A DNA stretch of 11,537 bases from Bacteroidales bacterium (lineage in GTDB: Bacteria > Bacteroidota > Bacteroidia > Bacteroidales > FEN-979): positions 1-11,537 of the forward strand of contig JALNWG010000045.1 of NCBI GenBank assembly GCA_023231005.1, given 5' to 3'. The translations under genes were made by a program, and so were the position numbers. This document shows, in pieces, positions 1 through 6,145 of the stretch; the stretch's first letter is position 1; each line of letters opens with the position of its first letter. Under the pieces are notes generated by a model. The model was not told the DNA's origin, did not search any database, and saw only the letters and a program-made list of their open reading frames with translations.

Positions 1-1
1 T

Positions 2-55
2 GAACTAAAAGGAGACACCTTAAGAAAAAAACAGTAATTTTGTCAGGTCTTTAAC
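2..55 (+). CDS. istB: C-terminal tail of IS21-family ATP-binding protein IstB (partial)
   Basis: The frame open at the left edge encodes ELKGDTLRKK followed by TVILSGL and a TAA stop. As I remember the family, Bacteroidetes IstB proteins end in a (RI)ELKG(E/D)S(M/L)RKK motif, which this matches. IstB is the AAA+ helper ATPase of IS21-type transposition and works with the IstA transposase. Only the last 17 residues are in the window, so the call rests on this short motif and on the IS21-like tandem repeats just downstream. Whether the upstream gene is intact cannot be seen. Confidence 0.6.
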
Positions 56-75
56 GGTTTCGTCAAGCCACAAAC

Positions 76-118
76 TGGGTGGGTATGACCGAAATCAGTG
101 GGTGCATATCACCGAAAT
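76..118. repeat. Tandem 20-bp repeats of a probable IS21-family right end
   Basis: TGGGTGGGTATGACCGAAAT (76-95) and TGGGTGCATATCACCGAAAT (99-118) match at 17 of 20 positions with a 23-bp period. They lie about 20 bp downstream of the IstB stop. IS21 elements carry multiple direct repeats at their ends as transposase binding sites, so this fits the element's right end. I cannot fix the exact tip or a target duplication; it probably lies between 118 and about 155. Confidence 0.55.
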
Positions 119-194
119 ATCCACCCCGCAGGAAATTTGTGGTGGTTGACAGTGACGAAGCCCGCAAAACGGCTACTGGGCATAGCTGCAACTC

Positions 195-684
195 GTTACC
201 AACAAGCGTAAAAAGAAAACAATGATATTTCGAGGATTGCACGATCAGACTGTAGAATTTAAAGTGACTAATTATCAATATCCAGAAATTAAAACGGGAG
301 ATTGGGATGGTAATTGGTTACTGATTTATTTGAAAGTAAAAAGTGAAGTAGGTAATTGGCAAACAGTTGATCCATCTTTGACAACTTGGGATATTAAAAG
401 ATTAGCTAAATGGTTTAAAGATTTATCACATAACCAGAAAGTTGAAAAGAATCCTATAGAATTTACGGAACCCAATTTATGTTTTGAGAAAATCAATGAT
501 GACTTGAATACAAAAACAATAAGAATAAGATTTGAATTGGAATCCAGACCACAATCCGCAGAAGAAAATAAAGAGTATTTCGTTGATTTTAAATATACTT
601 GCAATGAGCTTAACGAAGTTGCAATTGAATTAGAAAAAGAACTTGATAAGTTCCCAGAAAGATAAGAAAACGCCTGTTGGTGAC
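195..684. repeat. Cassette unit 1 bounded by private inverted repeat
   Basis: The left arm GTTACCAACAAGCGT (195-209) and the right arm ACGCCTGTTGGTGAC (670-684) are inverted copies matching at 13 of 15 positions. They frame the WapI-like gene alone. The core is GTTACC on the left and GGTGAC on the right, resembling core and inverse core sites of an integron cassette with one change in the conserved AAC. Confidence 0.5.
222..665 (+). CDS. WapI-like immunity protein (orphan)
   Basis: This 147-residue soluble protein has no signal peptide or membrane segment. Its N-terminal half carries the pattern I associate with WapI-type immunity proteins: a short beta-rich start, then DWDGNWLLIYLKV (27-39), GNWQTVDP and LTTWDIKRLAKWF. 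Family members are proposed to neutralise toxins delivered by WapA, Rhs or similar contact-dependent systems. No toxin gene is next to it, so it would be an orphan immunity gene, a common cargo of mobile cassettes. The ATG at 222 is preceded by AAAAAGAAAAC, an A-rich leader without a clear Shine-Dalgarno, as is usual in Bacteroidetes. The gene sits alone in its unit between a 13/15 inverted repeat and is the only plus-strand gene in the left 9 kb. The family call is from memory of the motif pattern; the exact partner is unknown. Confidence 0.65.
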   Translation: MIFRGLHDQTVEFKVTNYQYPEIKTGDWDGNWLLIYLKVKSEVGNWQTVDPSLTTWDIKRLAKWFKDLSHNQKVEKNPIEFTEPNLCFEKINDDLNTKTIRIRFELESRPQSAEENKEYFVDFKYTCNELNEVAIELEKELDKFPER

Positions 685-954
685 AAGCTGTTGAAAAAGT
701 GCAATAATACAAATTTTTCTGATGGTTCATAACAAGTGTGTGACTTTCCAGAGGGTGGAAGTCCCTTATACGTCGGGGTAAGACCTGAATGTGTTAGCAA
801 GCCACAAGGTGGTTTTCCGTAAGGAATGCATTGAAGAGGACGGAGCGTTAAGAAAATGACCGGTGGACATTTTTAGCGAAGGAGCCGGGTTGCAGGGCTG
901 GAGTGGTGTGAGCGGTTCTCCCCGTCGGCGATGCTGACGGGGCAGCCTACTCGA
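685..954 (+). mobile_element. Group II intron-like ORF-less element, copy 1
   Basis: The segment is shared almost base for base with 1712-1977. From 738 it reads GTGTGACTTTCC, then GGTGGAAGTCCC, then a GGTAAGACCTGAA block. This resembles the 5' end and domain I of bacterial group II introns. It then has an AT hairpin with GGT loop (853-873, one A-A mismatch). GAGCCG and CGGTTC flank a domain V-like stretch. A stem CCCCGTC/GACGGGG (920-926/936-942) is followed by CAGCCTACTCGA. The 3' end with an unpaired A seven bases from the tip fits domain VI. No reverse transcriptase is encoded, and the domain V interior does not form the usual 34-nt shape with GNRA loop, so splicing activity is doubtful. 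About 50 bp before 736 (AAGCTGTTGAAAAAGTGCAA onward) is also shared between copies 1 and 2. Confidence 0.55.
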
Positions 955-971
955 TTAGTGCCAGACCAATT

Positions 972-1382
972 TTAAAGATTAACAAAGTCTTGAGCAGTTA
1001 GAACTGTGATTTGAGCCTTTTTATAGTCTTTTAGATTTCTTGTCAATAAGATCTCAATTTCGTTTTGTAAAGCAGAATAGTATTGAATTGCATCTTCAAA
1101 ATCATTAAATTCTGAATTCAAAGCCAGGTCAATTATTTTTTCATTTAAAGGAGCTATTTGGACAAGTAGCTTAAACTTCCTCAATATTTGTTTGGCTTCA
1201 AACGAAGATGTTTCCTTTGATAGCAGATAGTGAAGATTAGCTAAGGATAATGAGGAAATGAAAATTTGAATCTTTCCCTCATCTGCCAATGTAAATAACC
1301 TGGCAGCTGCCTGGTAAAAAGGTTCACGTTTAGCTAAAAGATCATAAATAATGTCAGTATCAACAAAGACCCTCTTTTTCAT
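972..1382 (-). CDS. PIN-domain toxin (VapC-like ribonuclease)
   Basis: This 136-residue protein has PIN-domain hallmarks: an N-terminal strand ending in the acidic pair VDTDI (D8, D10), the acidic helix EFNDFEDAIQ with D97, and the C-terminal TRNLKDY (R115, N116, D119) that helps bind metal. PIN toxins of this type are Mg-dependent RNases that cut tRNA or other RNA when freed from their antitoxin. The ATG overlaps the stop of the upstream DUF6364-like gene in an ATGA arrangement (1379-1382), so the two are translationally coupled with the antitoxin first. The TAA stop (972-974) lies inside or directly at the left arm of the unit's inverted repeat. The target RNA cannot be told from the sequence. 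Confidence 0.85.
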   Translation of the reverse strand: MKKRVFVDTDIIYDLLAKREPFYQAAARLFTLADEGKIQIFISSLSLANLHYLLSKETSSFEAKQILRKFKLLVQIAPLNEKIIDLALNSEFNDFEDAIQYYSALQNEIEILLTRNLKDYKKAQITVLTAQDFVNL

Positions 1383-1624
1383 AAATACTTCCCGGTTATA
1401 TGTTTATGATATTTTTCCTTGAAGTCCGAATTGTTGGAAAGTTGAATAACACCACTTAGAGATTTAACTAATGGAGATATATGATCTTCTTCATCGGAAG
1501 TATTTGTCACAGCTTCTAAATAATTCTCAATTAGTTTAGATAAGCTGGTTTCGTGATCGTTAGCATATTTTTTTGCTTGGTCAATGACCTTCTGTTTTAA
1601 TCGTAATGTCAGTTTGGTTTCCAT
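1379..1624 (-). CDS. DUF6364-like antitoxin of the PIN toxin
   Basis: I start this 81-residue protein at the ATG at 1624 (METKLTLRLKQKV). The longer frame from 1675 would begin inside the promoter. The sequence METKLTLRL-KQKVIDQAKKYA...SLSKLIENYL is a ribbon-helix-helix-like start: a beta strand and two helices. The C-terminal tail ISPLVKSLSGVI...KYHKHITGKYL is the conserved end I associate with DUF6364 proteins, and would wrap the PIN toxin. Such antitoxins both bind operator DNA and block the toxin. The gene lies directly upstream of the toxin with a 4-bp overlap and behind a Bacteroidetes-type promoter, as expected for an autoregulated pair. Confidence 0.8.
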   Translation of the reverse strand: METKLTLRLKQKVIDQAKKYANDHETSLSKLIENYLEAVTNTSDEEDHISPLVKSLSGVIQLSNNSDFKEKYHKHITGKYL

Positions 1625-1643
1625 ATTTTTAAGATTGGGCGTA

Positions 1644-1676
1644 CAAAGATACAAAAAAACGTACGTCAATGTCAAA
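1644..1676 (-). promoter_or_regulatory. Bacteroidetes-type promoter of the PIN/DUF6364 pair
   Basis: Read on the minus strand, TTTG (1676-1673), a 21-bp spacer and TATCTTTG (1651-1644) match the Bacteroidetes TTTG/TAnnTTTG promoter. The -7 box ends 19 bp before the ATG at 1624, giving a very short leader. The perfect palindrome ACGTACGT (1659-1666) lies between the two boxes and is a candidate operator for the ribbon-helix-helix antitoxin. Confidence 0.6.
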
Positions 1677-1711
1677 TCACTGGCAAAATTGGTTTGGCAC
1701 TAACTTGTTGT

Positions 1712-1977
1712 AAGCTGTTGAAAAAGTGCAATAATACAAATTTTTCTGATGGTTCATAACAAGTGTGTGACTTTCCAGAGGGTGGAAGTCCCTTATACCT
1801 AGGGGTAAGACCTGAAAGTGTTAGCCGCAAGGTGGTTTTCCGTAAGGGATGCACTGAAGAGGGCCGAGCGTTAAGAAAATGTCCGGTGGACATTTTTAGC
1901 GAAGGAGCCGGGTTGCAGGGATGGAGTGGTGTGAGCGGCTCTCCCCGTCGGCGATGCTGACGGGGCAGCCTACTCGA
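1712..1977 (+). mobile_element. Group II intron-like ORF-less element, copy 2
   Basis: This copy is collinear with 685-954 over its whole length, including the 50-bp leader before GTGTGTGAC (1763). The hairpin at 1876-1896 is perfect (AAAATGTCC, loop GGT, GGACATTTT). The domain V-like closing pair GAGCCG/CGGCTC is fully Watson-Crick here, against a G-T wobble in copy 1. It ends CTACTCGA at 1977 and the next base starts the core TTAGG of the lipoprotein unit. CTTGTTGTAA (1704-1713) in the leader can pair with TTCATAACAAG (1753-1763), hinting that the leader is the remains of an attC-like hairpin that the element entered. Confidence 0.55.
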
Positions 1978-1990
1978 TTAGGAGCGGTTT

Positions 1991-2674
1991 TTATTCATTT
2001 TTTATTTTTATTATATCTCGTGCTTTTCTATCAAACATACTGGTTTTCCGATTGTAAGAATAATACTCTTTAATAATTTCCGAATTGGCCTGACCGATGC
2101 CAAGAGGTTTGCTATTTTCATCTTGATTATCCGAGGTACAATGCGAAACGCTTTTTGAAATGATCGTTTTGCCTGAGATCAATATGGAACTTCGGATATC
2201 TTCACAGGGTGGGGAACTCAAATCTACTGCTAAATTGAACTTAGATAGGATTTTGCCTTCTTTTACAAGTGCAAGGATCAATGAATTATAGTAAAGCGTA
2301 TGAGGATCGGCTTTGTATTGTTCAAGGATCAATAGGTATCGATCTTCATCCCCAATGACTAATGAATCCATGATGTAAAAGTGGTACTCCAAAGTACCAC
2401 CTTGTCCTTTAAGTTGGGTAATAGATTCAAGGTCCTTTGATAACCGTTCATCAAGGACAAGAATATTTTTAAAAAGTAGATTACTGTCCATCTCTACCTT
2501 CTTTGTTTTTTTGTACCATGATGAGTCAAGATAAAAAAGCCTATAATCCTCTCCATTCTTGACAAAGGAATTGATATCGCTCCATAGATATTGCTTGGAA
2601 ACAATTTTATCATGGTGTTTGCACGAACATAGAATCCCAAGTAATATACAAAAGACTATTGTTGGTGTTTTCAT
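1991..2674 (-). CDS. Lipoprotein of unknown function
   Basis: This 227-residue protein starts MKTPTIVFCILLGILCSCK: two early charges, a hydrophobic core and a lipobox-like LCSC with lipidated Cys18. It is therefore predicted to be exported and anchored to a membrane by signal peptidase II processing. The mature part is hydrophilic, with YLWSDINSFVKNGEDYRLFYLDSSWYKK near its start and several aromatic strands. I recognise no domain. The ATG at 2674 lies 10 bp left of the CCTAAC inverse core, so its promoter must lie within the adjoining spacer. The stop is 13 bp from the tip of element copy 2. It is the sole gene of its unit, whose left and right cores share only TTAGG, the weakest boundary match in the array. 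Confidence 0.75.
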   Translation of the reverse strand: MKTPTIVFCILLGILCSCKHHDKIVSKQYLWSDINSFVKNGEDYRLFYLDSSWYKKTKKVEMDSNLLFKNILVLDERLSKDLESITQLKGQGGTLEYHFYIMDSLVIGDEDRYLLILEQYKADPHTLYYNSLILALVKEGKILSKFNLAVDLSSPPCEDIRSSILISGKTIISKSVSHCTSDNQDENSKPLGIGQANSEIIKEYYSYNRKTSMFDRKARDIIKIKNE

Positions 2675-2683
2675 AAAATTGAA

Positions 2684-2772
2684 CCTAACGAGCGGCCTGC
2701 AAACGCAGCAAAGGCAGAGCCTTTGAAAAGCATCTTTGCGTTAGCATTGTTGCGATTAGCGGCATATTGGTT
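2684..2772. repeat. attC-like hairpin spacer, type A, copy 1
   Basis: The spacer runs from the inverse core CCTAAC to the next core ATTGGTT. It contains GCAAAG (2708-2713) paired with CTTTGC (2734-2739), then AGCATTGTTGCG (2743-2754). The same order of blocks recurs at 6750-6838, so the two spacers are homologous although the genes beside them are unrelated. It has no ORF. I read it as a recombination-site-like hairpin by analogy with integron attC; that role is inference. Confidence 0.55.
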
Positions 2773-2780
2773 GCAGTATT

Positions 2781-3125
2781 TTATTCTAAATCTAAGATGA
2801 TTTTTAGGTTATCTTTAACTTTTTCAATAGAATCCTTTGTAAGTACCCCAATCTTATTTCTTAACCTGGAATTATCAATTGTTCTTAATTGATCAATCAT
2901 AATATCGCAATTTTCACTCACTCCAGACACTCCTTTTTTCAGATGAACACGTAACAATTCTGATTCATTTTGAACCTTTGAAGTGATTGGACAAATTAAG
3001 GTAGAAGGATGAAATTTATTTAGGAGATCCGTTTGAACAATAAGAACCGGTCTTATTTTTCCGGTTTCAGTTCCAATTCGTGGGTTTAAATCTGCAACCC
3101 AGATTTCATATTGTTTAATTTTCAT
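2781..3125 (-). CDS. mazF: MazF/PemK-family toxin (mRNA interferase)
   Basis: The protein is 114 residues from the ATG at 3125; a TTG two codons earlier is possible but less likely. MKIKQYEIWVADLNP followed by GTETGKIRPVLIVQ is the classic MazF/PemK beta-barrel start, with the RPVLIVQ strand and the loop that gates the RNA groove. LICPITSK and the C-terminal IDQLRTIDNSRLRNKIGVL also match the family. These toxins cleave single-stranded RNA at short motifs and stop translation. The start codon lies inside the upstream antitoxin gene (11-bp overlap), so translation is coupled. The cleavage motif cannot be predicted. Confidence 0.9.
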   Translation of the reverse strand: MKIKQYEIWVADLNPRIGTETGKIRPVLIVQTDLLNKFHPSTLICPITSKVQNESELLRVHLKKGVSGVSENCDIMIDQLRTIDNSRLRNKIGVLTKDSIEKVKDNLKIILDLE

Positions 3126-3345
3126 AATCAAGGGCCTCGAATTCGTGAAGAACTAATAAGGATTCATCCTTGAATAATTTAGATTCCTTTTCCAGTTTGG
3201 AAGCGATTAATTTTCTCTTTTGGATTTTATTATAATACTCCAAAGCTTCGTTGATATAACGATTTCTGGATTTTTTTACATGCTGAAGAACCTGTTCCGT
3301 TTCGCTGAATACAGTTTCATCTAATTTTAAGGAAAGCGTTTTCAT
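3115..3345 (-). CDS. MazE-like ribbon-helix-helix antitoxin
   Basis: This 76-residue protein starts MKTLSLKLDETVFSETEQVLQHVKKSRNRYINEALEYYNK. That is a beta strand followed by two helices, the ribbon-helix-helix DNA-binding fold of CopG/MazE-type antitoxins. An acidic and hydrophobic tail (SLLVLHEFEALDYEN) would cover the MazF active site. It precedes the toxin and overlaps it, the usual antitoxin-first order. A good -33/-7 promoter with a palindrome lies directly upstream, consistent with autorepression by the antitoxin-toxin complex. Confidence 0.85.
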   Translation of the reverse strand: MKTLSLKLDETVFSETEQVLQHVKKSRNRYINEALEYYNKIQKRKLIASKLEKESKLFKDESLLVLHEFEALDYEN

Positions 3346-3365
3346 AGTATCTTAATATTATACCA

Positions 3366-3397
3366 CAAAGGTATATACTATTTTGGAATTTTCCAAA
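3366..3397 (-). promoter_or_regulatory. Promoter and candidate operator of the mazEF-like pair
   Basis: On the minus strand TTTG (3397-3394), a 20-bp spacer and TACCTTTG (3373-3366) fit the Bacteroidetes promoter consensus. Two palindromes overlap it: TTGGAA-TT-TTCCAA (3383-3396), which covers part of the -33 box, and GTATATAC (3371-3378), which touches the -7 box. Both are placed to let the antitoxin block RNA polymerase. Confidence 0.6.
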
Positions 3398-3418
3398 TCT
3401 GCTTCAATAAAATATTGC

Positions 3419-3548
3419 AACCAACGGTAGCGGTATGGCCAGTATGGGATTGCGGAGCGACGTTCCTATCAACCGAGACGAAAGATTGATGCGGGTGATG
3501 ACCTTCGCATACTACTGAAACCCTTATTGGCTATACCGCGTGTTATCG
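3419..3548. repeat. attC-like hairpin spacer, type B
   Basis: GCGGTATGGCCAGTATGGG (3430-3448) and CCCTTATTGGCTATACCGC (3521-3539) are inverted copies matching at 16 of 19 positions. They hold a loop of about 70 bp that includes a smaller ATCAA/TTGAT hairpin. The outer edges are the inverse core CCAAC (3421-3425) and the next core GTTATCG (3542-3548). There is no ORF. The overall shape (core, long imperfect stem, variable loop, core) is that of a long attC or VCR-type site. Confidence 0.55.
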
Positions 3549-3574
3549 GCTGCCCTTTTTAACAATCAAAAGGT

Positions 3575-4623
3575 TTAGTCATCTGATAGTTCTTCACCAC
3601 GGTCAATATGATACTTCTTTGTGTCACCCTGAATAATTATCTTGTCGTCGTCCCAAGTCAATTTAATAGAACTTAATTTTGAAGTATCAAAGGCATTGAT
3701 AGTTTTCAATGGTGGTTTAATATAATTGTCTATGAAATGTGACATTATTTTACCTGACTTTTCTTCAAGGTGTTGCCAAGCTTGTTCTCCTATAAAAACT
3801 AACCCTTTATTGTTCTTAAAAACTTGAGCAAGTTCTGTCAAGCGGTTTGATGGTGAAGGGTCAAGGACAATCAGGACAGGTATAATTCCTGCTGCTTTAC
3901 ATTCTTTTGGAAAAGAAAGTTCTTCACCAAATCTTCCTTGTCCACTCGCAGCAATTGTTACACGAATTTTAAATTCATATGCAAGATTTTCTGCACCTAT
4001 GTAACAATCAATTTGCCTTCCAGTGGTTTTAGGCTTTCCTTTTTCGTCTAATCTTTTTACAGGTGAATTTGTCGAACCAACAGCTTCACCACCTAAACAA
4101 CTCGCTAAAATAGGCTCAAATAAATAACTTCTTGTCCTGAACGATTATCAATGTCAAATATCCACTTACGCCAAATCAACCAACTATTTAATAAGTCATT
4201 ATCGCAAATGCCATATTCTAAAAGACCTCTTGGACCAACTTGATCCATAGTTGGTTTTGGTTGATGATGAAGTATTTTTTGAAACTTTAATCTGCGTTTA
4301 TGAAGGGAACATAAGTTGAGAAAATACATACCAAAGTCGCTATCAATATCAATACCTTTAGAAAGTATTTCTTGTAACTCTTGTATTGTTGGCGTTTTCT
4401 TGTGTGAAGAAAACCAATCTATCGGAATTTCATAATAGTTCTTATTAGGAAGATTTTTGGATGGCTTTGCAAGTTCAAGTTTGGATATATCCCATTTAAG
4501 ATCACTGCATATAATTAAGAAAATAGAATATAATTCCGATTCATTAAGAGTAACGGTAGGGTATCCGGTTTCTAGTAATCGTGATTTGCTGAAAAGATTT
4601 TTGACTGTTGAGTTAATAGGCAT
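3575..4623 (-). pseudogene. Type II restriction endonuclease, PD-(D/E)XK, broken by a frameshift
   Basis: The gene follows the C5-methyltransferase and overlaps its end by 11 bp if started at the ATG at 4623 (a TTG lies at 4629). The first frame reads from MPINSTVKNLF to DNRSGQEV and then runs into a TAG at 4105-4107. In the -1 frame, from about 4126 to the stop at 3575, the protein clearly continues: YLFEPILASCLGG, then TTGRQID, AYEFKIR, TIAASGQGRFGEE, IPVLIVLDP, and LTELAQVF to the end. ID...EFK is a PD-(D/E)XK catalytic pair (about 4004 and 3970). Together the parts make about 350 residues. A lost T in GTTTATTTATTTG (now GTTATTTATTTG) would explain the break. From memory the second half resembles ApaLI-like endonucleases, but I am not sure. 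Programmed frameshifting or a sequencing error are alternatives. Confidence 0.75.
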
Positions 4624-5905
4624 TTTCAAATAATGTTAGTTGAGGTACTTGTTTTGGCTTTAAGTCAGACAATAACCGTTCAGTTTTTTGAAGTGCAGGA
4701 CTTAATCCTTCTGATTTAGTAAGCACAAAATCCAATAGTACTCCTTTACTTTCAAAGAGGTTATCATTAAACCCTATGTTATAAATGTGTTCAGCGAATG
4801 TTTTAGCTAAAAGAGGAGGTATAGCATTTCCAATTTGTTGGATTTTATCACCATTACTTCCAATAAAAATAAAGTCATCAGGGAATGTTTGAATTCTCGC
4901 ACACTCACGGATTGTTAAACATCGGTCTTCAATAGGGTGAATAAATTCTCGTATTGCAGCTCCTGTAATGGTCAAACTTGGTTCATCAAATTTTAATCTT
5001 TTTAGACCTGATGGAGCACCACCTCTTTTTTCTGAAGGTGTGCCGTCCATAACTCTTCTCGCCGCTCTTTTCTTAAATGATGGATGTTGCAAATATTCAG
5101 GTAAATCTTTCATTGTCTGGCCTTGCTTTAACATTGAGATTCTTTCGAGTTGAGTTTCGTCAATATTTTGAATAAAGTGGTCTGTAACAATTTCACTTTT
5201 ACTTTTCAATGTTTTTGCCCAGCTATTTGAGAAGTCAACGTCATATTTCAATTCCTTGTTTTCTATTGTTGGTTTTGGCAGACCAAACAATGCATGTTCA
5301 ATTGTTATTGATGATTTTCTGAAAATTTTGCCGTGAGAATGAGTTGTGGGATGAGGAAAAGAAAAATCTATCCCTAATCTGTTCCCGATGATGATTACTC
5401 GCTTTCTTCTTTGAGGAACAGCATACTCTTGTGAATAGACTTTTTCAAGTCTTATTGAGTAACCTAGTTTCACAAATGCTTTTACGGTCTCTCTGATATA
5501 TTCACCATCATTCGATGTCAAAAGTCCCTCAACATTTTCCATTAGAAACCATTTCGGTTGAATAATTTCTAATGCTCGTATATATTGCTTTAGTAAGTGG
5601 TTACGTGGATCGTCCCAGAATCTTGGGCCTGCTGTACTAAAGCCTTGGCAAGGAGGGCCACCAATTAAAATATCTATCTCACCTTGTTTCAATTCTAAGT
5701 CAACCAATAATTGAGAGAAGTCAATATCTTTTATGTCTTTACACTCTGCCAATGTATCAGGAAAATTTTTCTTATATGTTTCAATCGCTGATTTATCAAA
5801 GTCTGTTGCATAAACAATATTGTACCCTGCCTGTTTAAAGCCAAGGGAACAACCTCCCGCCCCCGCGAAAAGACTAATTGCTTTAGGTTGTTTTTTTACT
5901 ATCAT
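4613..5905 (-). CDS. DNA (cytosine-5-)-methyltransferase of a type II R-M system
   Basis: The 430-residue protein has all main C5-methyltransferase motifs in order: I LFAGAGGCSLGF (12-23, S-adenosylmethionine binding), IV GGPPCQGFS with catalytic Cys86, VI ENV (123-125), VIII QRRKR (165-169), IX RCLTIRECARIQTFPD (328-343) and X QIGNAIPP (357-364). The target-recognition region lies between VIII and IX (about 175-325) and includes RRVMDGTPSEKRGGAPSG. A tail of some 60 residues follows motif X. It would methylate cytosine at the site cut by the adjoining endonuclease. It is the first gene of the pair, so protection comes before cutting. If the endonuclease is truly broken it is now a solitary methyltransferase. 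Specificity is not readable from the sequence. Confidence 0.95.
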   Translation of the reverse strand: MIVKKQPKAISLFAGAGGCSLGFKQAGYNIVYATDFDKSAIETYKKNFPDTLAECKDIKDIDFSQLLVDLELKQGEIDILIGGPPCQGFSTAGPRFWDDPRNHLLKQYIRALEIIQPKWFLMENVEGLLTSNDGEYIRETVKAFVKLGYSIRLEKVYSQEYAVPQRRKRVIIIGNRLGIDFSFPHPTTHSHGKIFRKSSITIEHALFGLPKPTIENKELKYDVDFSNSWAKTLKSKSEIVTDHFIQNIDETQLERISMLKQGQTMKDLPEYLQHPSFKKRAARRVMDGTPSEKRGGAPSGLKRLKFDEPSLTITGAAIREFIHPIEDRCLTIRECARIQTFPDDFIFIGSNGDKIQQIGNAIPPLLAKTFAEHIYNIGFNDNLFESKGVLLDFVLTKSEGLSPALQKTERLLSDLKPKQVPQLTLFENAY

Positions 5906-5991
5906 TTATCGTTTATTATTTGTTCTCAAAGAGAATCAATATCAATATGTCATTCCATGATGTTCATAAATTGTGATCGTTTCTAATTTTA

Positions 5992-6145
5992 TAGCCGCAA
6001 GGTGGTTTTCCGTAAGGGATGCACTGAAGAGGGCCGAGCGTAAAAAATGTTCAGTGAACATTTTTAGCGAAGGGGCCAGGTTGCAGGGCTGGAGTGGTGT
6101 GAGCGGTTCTCCCCGTCGGCGATGCTGATGGGGCAGCCTACTCGA
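5992..6145 (+). mobile_element. Group II intron-like ORF-less element, copy 3, 5'-truncated
   Basis: From TAGCCGCAAGGTGG (5992) to CTACTCGA (6145) this matches copies 1 and 2. The 5' GTGTGAC segment and leader are missing. The AT hairpin (6044-6064) is perfect here too (AAAATGTTC, loop AGT, GAACATTTT). It differs from copy 2 by a compensatory C-G to T-A exchange. The 3' stem CCCCGTC/GATGGGG keeps pairing through a G-T wobble. The next base starts the core TTATGGCTC of the secreted-protein unit. The expected inverse core of the R-M unit (GCCGATAAC-like) is absent to its left, so truncation probably removed it. Confidence 0.55.

Larger units (their letters stand above)
955..1704. repeat. Cassette unit 2 bounded by private inverted repeat
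   Basis: TTAGTGCCAGACCAATTTT (955-973) and AAAATTGGTTTGGCACTAA (1685-1703, followed by C) are inverted copies matching at 18 of 19 positions. They enclose only the PIN/DUF6364 pair. The left core begins at the last base of element copy 1; the right one ends GGCACTAAC, a perfect RYYYAAC inverse core. This is one of the three clearest unit boundaries in the window. Confidence 0.75.
2767..3425. repeat. Cassette unit 4 bounded by private inverted repeat
   Basis: TTGGTTGCAGTATTTTATT (2767-2785) and AATAAAATATTGCAACCAA (3406-3424, followed by C) are inverted copies matching at 18 of 19 positions. They enclose only the mazEF-like pair. The left arm reaches into the toxin's last codons (stop at 2781), so the repeat extends into coding sequence. 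Confidence 0.75.

Noticed and set aside
63..278. Minus-strand ORF of 71 codons
   Set aside because: It runs through the IS21 end repeats and the start of the WapI-like gene; the protein is low-complexity and unlike any family.
326..730. Minus-strand ORF of 134 codons
   Set aside because: Antisense shadow of the WapI-like gene; serine-rich and without family features.
1672..1960. ORFs on both strands inside element copy 2
   Set aside because: The sequence is conserved as a folded element with hairpins. The frames are not kept in copies 1 and 3, so these are not proteins.
685..1977. CRISPR array or diversity-generating retroelement
   Set aside because: The repeats are about 270 bp, only three in number and separated by genes; no cas genes, reverse transcriptase or template/variable repeat pair is visible.
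4968..5153. Plus-strand ORF inside the C5-methyltransferase
   Set aside because: Antisense to a well-supported coding region with all motifs.
5923..5935. TTCTC-AAA-GAGAA palindrome upstream of the C5-methyltransferase as a controller-protein box
   Set aside because: Only 5-bp arms, no controller gene in the unit, and no clear promoter boxes around it.
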